A stretch of DNA of 9,329 bases from Candidatus Zipacnadia bacterium (GTDB lineage: Bacteria > Armatimonadota > UBA5377 > JALGUK01). The notes beneath the pieces were generated by a model that was given only the letters and a program-made list of their open reading frames with translations, did no database searches and was not told the origin of the DNA. The position numbers and the translations under genes were made by a program. Location: contig JALGUK010000046.1 in the NCBI GenBank assembly GCA_029820875.1, positions 1-9,329 on the forward strand. Direction: 5' to 3'. Positions 1-5,601 of this stretch are shown here, in pieces. Each line of letters opens with the position of its first letter. The first letter of the stretch is position 1.

Positions 1-172
1 CAGGCTTTGCGTCCGGATAGAACTCGCCCAGCACCTCGAACAGCTCTGTCTTGTCGGCGATCTTGCTAAGGTCGCAACTGAGGGCCCCCCACGTGCAATA
101 GATTCGGTTATCACTGAGGAACCGCTGCTCGTACTCCCCGTGCTGGCCTGCCCGGTTCAGCCATAGTGCCAT
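1..172 (-). CDS. Mrr-like restriction endonuclease, N-terminal part (cut by window edge)
   Basis: Reading leftward from an ATG at 172-170, 57 codons are open up to the window edge. The protein begins MALWLNRAGQHGEYEQRF and continues with an 'NRIYCTW' segment and 'LSKIADKTELFEVLGEFYPDAKP'. From memory this start (MALWLxRAGxxGEYEQxFL, then a DLS segment and a YPDAKP end) is the N-terminal domain found on many proteins annotated as Mrr-family restriction endonucleases, whose PD-(D/E)XK catalytic domain is C-terminal and would lie outside this window. An AGGGAG-type ribosome-binding site (complement of 181-186) stands 8 bases before the ATG. It is divergent from the methylase operon and shares its upstream region. 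Mrr enzymes typically cut modified DNA, so its place beside two methyltransferases is notable. The catalytic domain is not visible, so the nuclease assignment rests on the N-terminus only. Confidence 0.6.
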   Translation of the reverse strand, partial: MALWLNRAGQHGEYEQRFLSDNRIYCTWGALSCDLSKIADKTELFEVLGEFYPDAKP

Positions 173-416
173 CTCCCGATCTCCCTTACGATGACCCGTG
201 CCGCACCGTGTCGTATCAGCGTGTTGGCATTATTACAGCAATATCAGGAACCGCAGACTACCTGCAGCGGATCGCTCCGTCACGGCCAGCCGCACTGCGG
301 AGTCCCCTGCACTGGTCAATCCTCCTCGCCGAGGCTTGACAAAATCGGATAGATACGGATAAGATTGGTGGCAGATTAGCGTGGCTTTACTGTGAGGTCC
401 CAAGGAGCTGATGCGC
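173..416. promoter_or_regulatory. Divergent intergenic regulatory region
   Basis: This is the longest non-coding stretch in the window and separates the divergent Mrr-like gene from the plus-strand operon. It holds a good plus-strand promoter (336-365), a 10-bp-phased direct repeat inside that promoter, and a short odd-centred palindrome (324-334). On the minus strand an AATAAT (complement of 229-234) could be a -10 for the Mrr-like gene, but no matching -35 stands 17 bases upstream, so that promoter is unresolved. Short GC-rich inverted repeats (CCGCAG at 251-256 with CTGCGG at 295-300) are too far apart to call a terminator. No RNA gene is visible. Confidence 0.6.
336..365 (+). promoter_or_regulatory. 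Sigma70-type promoter for the defence operon
   Basis: A perfect TTGACA -35 box (336-341) is followed after 18 bases by TAAGAT (360-365), which matches four of six TATAAT positions. Transcription would start near 372, giving a leader of about 45 bases before the first gene. The spacer contains CGGATA twice (346-351 and 356-361), exactly 10 bp apart, which would place two binding sites on the same face of the helix and suggests an operator. The -35 is strong; the -10 is moderate, which fits a regulated promoter. Confidence 0.6.
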
Positions 417-635
417 ATGCTACGAGAAGCGAACGATGTGCTGACCCTGGATGAGTTGTCGGCATACCTGAGGGTCTCCAAGTCGACGCTGTATAAGCTC
501 GTTCAGTCTGGAGCGCTGCCCGGACAGAAGGTGGGCAAGCAGTGGCGCTTCCGCAAAGACGCCGTTGACGAGTGGCTGGTCCGGAACCCGCGACAGGGCA
601 AGGACAACAAGAAGGAGGACGAGCGTGGGCGTTGA
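417..635 (+). CDS. Excisionase/MerR-type helix-turn-helix DNA-binding protein
   Basis: A 72-residue protein that is almost entirely one HTH_17 (excisionase-family, MerR-like winged helix) domain. The diagnostic run is visible: 'LTLDELSAYLRVSKSTLYKLV' is the helix-turn-helix (split here: LTLDELSAYL then RVSKSTLYKLV), followed by the wing 'GALPGQKVGKQWRF' and the helix 'RKDAVDEWL'; a basic, charged tail follows. There are two in-frame ATGs, at 411 and 417. AAGGAG at 402-407 lies 3 bases before the first and 9 before the second, so 417 is preferred; use of 411 would give 74 residues. It is the first gene of the operon and overlaps the start of the next by 11 bases. No integrase is nearby, so a role in phage excision is unlikely; an autoregulator of the operon or a DNA-recognition accessory is more plausible. 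Confidence 0.85.
   Translation: MLREANDVLTLDELSAYLRVSKSTLYKLVQSGALPGQKVGKQWRFRKDAVDEWLVRNPRQGKDNKKEDERGR
612..618 (+). promoter_or_regulatory. Strong ribosome-binding site deciding the GTG start at 625
   Basis: AAGGAGG at 612-618 is followed after 6 bases by GTG at 625, in the reading frame of the large nuclease-methylase. An in-frame ATG further upstream (565) lies deep inside the HTH gene, lacks such a site, and would add 20 arginine- and threonine-rich residues with no similarity to a domain. The GTG is therefore taken as the true start. Confidence 0.8.
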
Positions 636-3600
636 GGACGTCGAGAGAACGGCCGCACAGCAGGCACCGGAGATTGCCCGGCAGCTCCTTATTATTGCGG
701 GGCGAGGCGGGACCGAGGCGGACTTCAGGCGCGAGGCAGCACAGCTGCTCGAGACGGCTGGCCTCGAGGCCGGCATGACCATCACCCCACGTGATGAATT
801 CTCGGTCGCGCGCGGCCGTGTGGATTCCGTCTATAACCGCCTTGTGTTGGAATACAAGCGCCCGGGCGTCATCCGGCCCACCAACCGTGGTAAGAGCAAC
901 CAGCCAGTCATCGCCCAGGTCAAGAACTACATCCTCGACGTGGCCAAGCGGGAGAAGCGGGAAGCCCATCGTCTCGCAGGCGTCGCCACCGACGGTTTCT
1001 ACTATATCTTCGTGCGCCGCGTCGGCGAGGGCTGGTCGGTTGACGATCCGCTGCCGGTCAACGCGGCGTCTACCGAGCGTTTCCTGCGGCTCCTCTACTC
1101 ACTGGCTGCCGGCGCCGCGCTAGTTCCTGAGAACCTTGTCACGGACTTCGGCCCGAAGACCCTCCGCGCCCAGCGGGCCGTCCGTGCCCTCTATGCCTCG
1201 CTTCACAGCAGCAAGCACCCGCTCGTCCTCAAGCTGTTCGAGCAGTGGGGCCAGTTCTTCAGCGAAGCGACGGACTACAAGGAGTGGGCTGAGCGGATCG
1301 AGAGCAAGAAGGAGTTCCGTGCGTTCATCCGCGGGATGGGGCTCGACCCGAAATATGCCGAGGTCCCGAAGGTGTTCTTTGCCCTTCACACCTACTACGC
1401 CTTGCTTATCAAGCTGGTGGCGTCCCTTGCAGCGGCGCGATTCGCTGGCGGTGCACCCCGGCCGCTCAGTGAAATGGCCGCGAAGGAGGGTGAAGACCTC
1501 CGCCAGGCATTCGCTGACCTCGAGGGCGGCGGGATCTTCAAGGAGTATGGCATCCGGAACTTCCTGGAGGGCGACTTCTTCGGCTGGTACCTTGCCGCCT
1601 GGGATGACGAGATCGAGGACGCGGTAGGAGAGTTGGCGAGGCGGTTAGCCGAGTACGATCCGGGCACGTTGGAACTGGCGCCAGAAAACGCCCGCGACCT
1701 GCTCAAGAAGCTCTATCACTATCTCCTGCCGCGAGAGATACGCCACGATTTGGGCGAGTACTACACGCCGGACTGGCTCGCCGAACGGCTCATCATCCAG
1801 ACGTTGGGCAGAGCGGATCTGGGGAACCCCACAAAACGCGTCCTCGACCCGGCATGCGGTTCTGGCACGTTCCTGGTCATTCTCATCAAGCACATCCGCG
1901 AACGAGCTGCCAGGAAAAACCTGGACCCGGCCCAGACGCTGGAACTTACGTTACACAATGTGGTGGGCTTTGACCTAAACCCCTTGGCGGTCATTGCAGC
2001 GCGCACGAATTACCTGCTCGCCCTCGGAGACCTGTTGAAGGCGCGCAGGGGCGACATTGACATCCCGGTCTACCAAGCGGACTCCGTTCTCACCCCCTCT
2101 CAGGGCACAGGCATGTTCGAAGGGAAGACTTACAAGTTGAGAACGTCTGTGGGGGAATTCTACGTGCCGGCCCTGTTTGCAGAACGTGAAAGGATGGACG
2201 CCCTCGCGAATACGCTTGATGAGGCCGTAGAGACCGGCATCGGCGAGGAGGCCTTCCTGTCCCGCGTGAAGTCTGCCACCGGGCTGGAAGATGAGGAAAT
2301 GGAGGACGCCGGCAGCGATCTGCGCGCACTGTACAGCAGGCTCAAGACCCTCCACCACGAGGGACTGAATGGCGTCTGGGCGCGGATCATCAAGAACGCA
2401 TTCGCACCGCTCTTCATTGAACCGTGCCACTACGTCGTCGGCAACCCACCGTGGGTGAACTGGGAGAACCTACCGGATGACTATCGGCAAACCACAGTGC
2501 CGCTCTGGGAACACTATGGTTTGTTCCCACACGGCGGGATGGACACAATCCTGGGCAAAGGCAAGAAGGACATTTCCATGCTCATGACGTATGTCTCCGT
2601 GGACCGCTACCTGCGTCGCGGTGGAAAGCTGGGGTTCGTGTTGTCACAGAACCTTTTCAAGACCTCAGGGGCAGGGCAAGGCTTTAGGAGGTTCGTGCTG
2701 CCGGATGGCACACCCTTCGGCCCAATGGTTGTTGAGGACATGGTGGAGTTGAAGCCGTTTGAGGGCGCTACGAACCGCACGGCCGTGGCCGTTTTCGCCA
2801 AGGGCAAAGCCGTAAGCTACCCTGTCTCCTATCAGTATTGGAAGAAGAAACAGCAGGGCCGGGGCAGTGCCATCGGCTTTGACACGCCGTACGAAGAGGT
2901 CACTGCGGAAAAGATCACGTCTCGCAACTGGCACGCACAACCAGTCAGCGCTGACGACCAGACTGCAGCATGGATCACGGCGCGCCGGACGGCGTTGCGT
3001 GCACTACGCAAGCTGCTTGGGCCTTCGCCCTACTCGGCCCATGAGGGATGCAATACCGGCGGGGCCAATGCTGTCTACTGGGTCGAAGTAGTCGGCGAAC
3101 GGCCGGGCGGGCTCTCCATCGTATCGAATATCACAGAGGGCGCGAAGCGCAGGGCGGCAAGTGTGCAGGCGGCCGTTGAGACCAAGTTGCTGTATCCGCT
3201 CCTTCGAGGCCGCGACGTCCAACGTTGGCAAGCCACACCTTCCGCACACATCCTGATGGTCCAGGACCCACATAGCCGCATCGGGATTGACGAGGCCGTG
3301 ATGGCACGAGACTGTCCTCGGGCCTACTCCTACCTTAAGCGCTTCGAGCACATTCTCCGTGCGCGCAAGACTCAAGTTGTTCGCCATCTCATGGAACGGG
3401 GGGCCTTTTACTCAATGTTCGGTGTCAGTGACTACACTGTCAGTCCGTGCAAGGTCGTCTGGCGGGAACAGGCCTCCTGTATCACTGCGGCCGTCGTTGG
3501 TCCTACCCAAGCCAAGCCGATCGTGCCCGATCACAAGCTGATGATGGTCCAGGCTGATTCAGACGTTGAGGCCTACTATCTGTGCGGAGCGCTCAACTCA

Positions 3601-3873
3601 GCACCCGCAACGCTTGCAGCTGCAGCTTATGCGATCCAGATACAGATGGGCCCACACCTGCTCGATCATATCGCCCTCCCGACGTTCACGAGGAACAGCA
3701 AGGTACATCAATGGTTAGCAGAACTGTCGAAGGCGGCCCACGAGGCCGCAGCCAGCGGCAAAGCCGGTGAACTGGAGCACATCGAGGAACAGATCGACCA
3801 GTGGGCGGCGAAGTTGTGGGGACTGACGGATGAGGAACTGGCCGAGATCAAGCGCTCCCTAGAGGAGGTCTGA
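625..3873 (+). CDS. Type IIG-like restriction-modification protein: PD-(D/E)XK nuclease fused to N6-adenine methyltransferase
   Basis: 1082 residues from a GTG start. An N-terminal nuclease domain (about 25-160) shows D67, then E76-Y-K78 in 'LVLEYKRPG', and a QxxxY motif (Q98-Y102), the pattern of PD-(D/E)XK nucleases. A helical linker follows (about 160-370). The methyltransferase core has the GEYYTP motif (377-382), motif I DPACGSGTF (408-416), the motif II acidic residue D450 in 'GFDLNP', the catalytic motif IV NPPW (607-610) and GGKLGFV (666-672). The rest (about 700-1040) is probably target recognition, and the end (1050-1082) is the 'LWGLTDEEL' helical tail common in Eco57I-like enzymes. 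NPPW points to N6-adenine methylation. Nuclease, methylase and specificity in one chain of about 1000 residues is the type IIG/IIL layout, so it may both cut and modify. All key residues seem intact. An alternative is that it is only the modification arm of a multi-gene system with a regulated nuclease domain. Confidence 0.85.
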   Translation: MGVEDVERTAAQQAPEIARQLLIIAGRGGTEADFRREAAQLLETAGLEAGMTITPRDEFSVARGRVDSVYNRLVLEYKRPGVIRPTNRGKSNQPVIAQVKNYILDVAKREKREAHRLAGVATDGFYYIFVRRVGEGWSVDDPLPVNAASTERFLRLLYSLAAGAALVPENLVTDFGPKTLRAQRAVRALYASLHSSKHPLVLKLFEQWGQFFSEATDYKEWAERIESKKEFRAFIRGMGLDPKYAEVPKVFFALHTYYALLIKLVASLAAARFAGGAPRPLSEMAAKEGEDLRQAFADLEGGGIFKEYGIRNFLEGDFFGWYLAAWDDEIEDAVGELARRLAEYDPGTLELAPENARDLLKKLYHYLLPREIRHDLGEYYTPDWLAERLIIQTLGRADLGNPTKRVLDPACGSGTFLVILIKHIRERAARKNLDPAQTLELTLHNVVGFDLNPLAVIAARTNYLLALGDLLKARRGDIDIPVYQADSVLTPSQGTGMFEGKTYKLRTSVGEFYVPALFAERERMDALANTLDEAVETGIGEEAFLSRVKSATGLEDEEMEDAGSDLRALYSRLKTLHHEGLNGVWARIIKNAFAPLFIEPCHYVVGNPPWVNWENLPDDYRQTTVPLWEHYGLFPHGGMDTILGKGKKDISMLMTYVSVDRYLRRGGKLGFVLSQNLFKTSGAGQGFRRFVLPDGTPFGPMVVEDMVELKPFEGATNRTAVAVFAKGKAVSYPVSYQYWKKKQQGRGSAIGFDTPYEEVTAEKITSRNWHAQPVSADDQTAAWITARRTALRALRKLLGPSPYSAHEGCNTGGANAVYWVEVVGERPGGLSIVSNITEGAKRRAASVQAAVETKLLYPLLRGRDVQRWQATPSAHILMVQDPHSRIGIDEAVMARDCPRAYSYLKRFEHILRARKTQVVRHLMERGAFYSMFGVSDYTVSPCKVVWREQASCITAAVVGPTQAKPIVPDHKLMMVQADSDVEAYYLCGALNSAPATLAAAAYAIQIQMGPHLLDHIALPTFTRNSKVHQWLAELSKAAHEAAASGKAGELEHIEEQIDQWAAKLWGLTDEELAEIKRSLEEV

Positions 3874-3891
3874 GTGCCGCGATACACATAA
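3874..3891 (+). other. Possible five-codon leader ORF behind a strong ribosome-binding site
   Basis: AGAGGAGG (3861-3868) lies at the very end of the nuclease-methylase gene and points, with 5 bases spacing, at a GTG (3874) directly after that gene's TGA. This GTG opens only five codons (M-P-R-Y-T) before TAA at 3889-3891, and it is not in frame with the PIN gene, whose own ribosome-binding site is weak. It may serve re-initiation and couple translation of the PIN gene, which starts 11 bases after the TAA, or it may be a chance purine run. Confidence 0.25.
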
Positions 3892-3902
3892 AGAGTGGTT
3901 CC

Positions 3903-4442
3903 ATGCAGAAGCTCTTCCTAGATACATGCATCGTAAATTGGCTTGTGACGTTCGGTGAGTACTACTTCGACAACTGTCTGGACGGCGAGGCCCTGGCGGA
4001 TTATGAGCGGCGTCCTCCAGAAGATCAGGAAGACATCGATGCACTGCATGACATAATCCAGTTCTACCAGAGGTACAACGCGCCGATCTACGTAGCCCCG
4101 TCGGTCATAGAAGAGGTGATGCAAGCCAATGAGTGGTTCCTTGAGTCATATGCCTACGAGCTCTTCCAGTACTGGTGGGACGTCGGCGATCCGGAAGTCC
4201 GGGAGCGTCTTTGCGGCGACGACTTTGAGGGCCGCGTGCGAGCGGTGACGCCGTCTTTTTGCGGCTTTAAGCGCAAAGACCAACGGGTACTTGCAGAAGC
4301 CCTAATCATGGGCTGCAACGTCCTCCTTACGGTTGATAGACGAACCATCTGGAAGCGTCGCGACCGGTTGCCCGCTGGCGTGTTCGCCGTCCAGCGACCC
4401 GTTGAGCTTTGGGGCGAACTATTTGGCGGTCCAAGGACCTGA
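3903..4442 (+). CDS. PIN-domain nuclease
   Basis: 179 residues with the PIN-fold signature: an N-terminal beta-strand ending in D7 ('LFLDTCIVNWL'), a conserved acidic position E70/E71 ('APSVIEEV'), D126 in 'KRKDQRVLAEALIMGCNVLLTVD' (read as two pieces: KDQRVLAEALI and GCNVLLTVD), and D145. These four acids bind the metal ions in PIN nucleases, most of which cut RNA. It is slightly longer than VapC toxins (about 130-140 residues) because of an acidic, aromatic insertion (about 20-60 and 76-110). No antitoxin-sized gene lies next to it: the gaps on either side are 29 and 14 bases, both flanking genes are large, and the HTH protein is more than 3 kb upstream. It is therefore more likely a working part of the operon than a stand-alone toxin. 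The start has only a weak AGAGTGG-like site. Confidence 0.72.
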   Translation: MQKLFLDTCIVNWLVTFGEYYFDNCLDGEALADYERRPPEDQEDIDALHDIIQFYQRYNAPIYVAPSVIEEVMQANEWFLESYAYELFQYWWDVGDPEVRERLCGDDFEGRVRAVTPSFCGFKRKDQRVLAEALIMGCNVLLTVDRRTIWKRRDRLPAGVFAVQRPVELWGELFGGPRT

Positions 4443-4456
4443 ATGCAGAGGTGACC

Positions 4457-5587
4457 ATGCCCAATCCGTTCGAAGGACTGAAGGCAGCGCTGGACTGCAT
4501 CGCCCGCGAGGCGAAGGTGCTGCCGGCTACAGGCCAGGCGATGGAGGACCTGGTGCGCCCCGACCATGCCGAGGTGATTGACCGCCTGCGCATGGGCGAC
4601 GACAGGGTGATGGACGTGCTGTTGGAAGCACCCAACCGCTCTCCGTACGTCGAGCTGGAGCCCCTTCATCGGACTGAGAAGCACCTGCTGCGCTACTTCT
4701 TGGACGGCTCGGCGCGGACGTACTTCTTGGGGGACGCCGTGGAGGGCACGCGGCGCACGTCCGTCCATATCTCTCAGGTCGGCGCGGCCGCCGTGTTTCG
4801 CAAAGACGACGGCCACGTGCGGGTAGCCCGGGTTGTGCACAAGACCGTGCTGATGATGGACAAGAAAGCGGTTTCCTTCGGAGATCGGGTTGAGGAGCTT
4901 GTGAAAAAGGCAGGGGAGCGATTCCATTTCCACGACACGATGGAGGCGGACGGAGAAACCGAAAGGACGTCTCCAGGCAAGGAGCCGCGCTCTCGTGCTG
5001 CACATAAGGCCCACCATATCATGGCAATGGAGGAGGAGAAGCTTGGGCGAGAGTTGAAGCGCGAGACCGGCGAATGGCTTGTGTTGGACGGCAGTCTGGG
5101 GAAAGACCTGTACGCCTGGCGCGACGTGCCATGCTTCCTGGGCGTGACAAAGTCGTTTAGTCGTGAGCCGGTCTTCAAGCTGCCCGGGGCGAGAGGCGGC
5201 AAGACGCTGAACCTGTATGAGTTCATCGCCGGCCTGCCTTTCTCGGCGCGGACTTGCGCGTTCTCGGCACGATCGGGGAAAGTGGTGGTGTGGTACGTCC
5301 GCCTGCGCGAGCAACGTCATCTGGATTATCCCCTGATGGGCGTGATAAAGGTGGAGCTTCCGAACCCGACCGGCGAGGCCGTTCGGTCGGATCTGATTGA
5401 CGAGCTGTCGCGTGCACTCGTCGCGGAGCGACAAGTGACTCCACACGGGAAGGATCTGCGTTGGCATGCGCATCTCTATGCAATCTACCTGGCCGAACAG
5501 GCCGTGAAGAACGGTTTTGTATCTACAGAGGCACTCAAGGCCGGTGTCAAGTGGCCGTTTGAGGCCGCCAGAACCGGTACGCTGTGA
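4457..5587 (+). CDS. nurA: NurA-like nuclease (HerA partner)
   Basis: 376 residues from ATG 4457, chosen because AGAGG (4447-4451) stands 5 bases before it; an in-frame ATG at 4409 lies inside the PIN gene. NurA is a Mn-dependent 5'-3' exonuclease/endonuclease of RNase H fold that forms a dimer on the HerA hexamer. Motifs fitting the family are 'YFLDGSARTYF' with D83, a later 'EWLVLDGSLG' with D211 preceded by a glutamate-rich helix (EEEKLGRELK), and 'GVTKSFSREP' with K232, the usual position of the G(V/I)xK motif. Histidines H337/H339 near the C-terminus could supply the conserved late histidine. The strongest support is context: the next gene, 14 bases on, is a HerA-type ATPase, the classic nurA-herA arrangement. 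A charged insertion (about 150-190) is not typical of the core. Sequence similarity is remote, so the family call is good but not certain. Confidence 0.72.
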   Translation: MPNPFEGLKAALDCIAREAKVLPATGQAMEDLVRPDHAEVIDRLRMGDDRVMDVLLEAPNRSPYVELEPLHRTEKHLLRYFLDGSARTYFLGDAVEGTRRTSVHISQVGAAAVFRKDDGHVRVARVVHKTVLMMDKKAVSFGDRVEELVKKAGERFHFHDTMEADGETERTSPGKEPRSRAAHKAHHIMAMEEEKLGRELKRETGEWLVLDGSLGKDLYAWRDVPCFLGVTKSFSREPVFKLPGARGGKTLNLYEFIAGLPFSARTCAFSARSGKVVVWYVRLREQRHLDYPLMGVIKVELPNPTGEAVRSDLIDELSRALVAERQVTPHGKDLRWHAHLYAIYLAEQAVKNGFVSTEALKAGVKWPFEAARTGTL

Positions 5588-5592
5588 GGAGG
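5586..5592 (+). promoter_or_regulatory. Ribosome-binding site of herA overlapping the nurA stop
   Basis: GAGGAGG (5586-5592) overlaps the TGA of nurA (5585-5587) and lies 9 bases before ATG 5602. It identifies 5602, not the GTG at 5584, as the herA start and implies that ribosomes finishing nurA feed directly into herA, which suits two proteins that form one complex. Confidence 0.65.
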
Positions 5593-5601
5593 TCAAGCTC
5601 A

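Noticed and set aside
229..234. AATAAT on the minus strand as a -10 box for the Mrr-like gene
   Set aside because: A 5/6 match to TATAAT, but at 16-18 bases upstream there is no sequence resembling TTGACA, so it is not called as a promoter.
251..300. CCGCAG / CTGCGG inverted repeat as a terminator
   Set aside because: The arms are only 6 bp and are separated by 38 bases, with no T-run; both flanking genes diverge from this region, so no terminator is expected.
376..969. A 197-codon open frame on the minus strand across the HTH gene and the start of the nuclease-methylase
   Set aside because: It covers the HTH domain and the PD-(D/E)XK domain, both clearly coding on the plus strand; its own translation is cysteine-, proline- and arginine-rich with no motif.
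1136..1627. A 163-codon plus-strand open frame inside the nuclease-methylase gene
   Set aside because: Its translation is dominated by serine and arginine, typical of a shifted frame of a GC-rich gene; the methylase frame is continuous through it.
1975..2430. A 151-codon minus-strand open frame inside the methylase core
   Set aside because: It is opposite motif II to motif IV of the methyltransferase and has no domain or convincing start.
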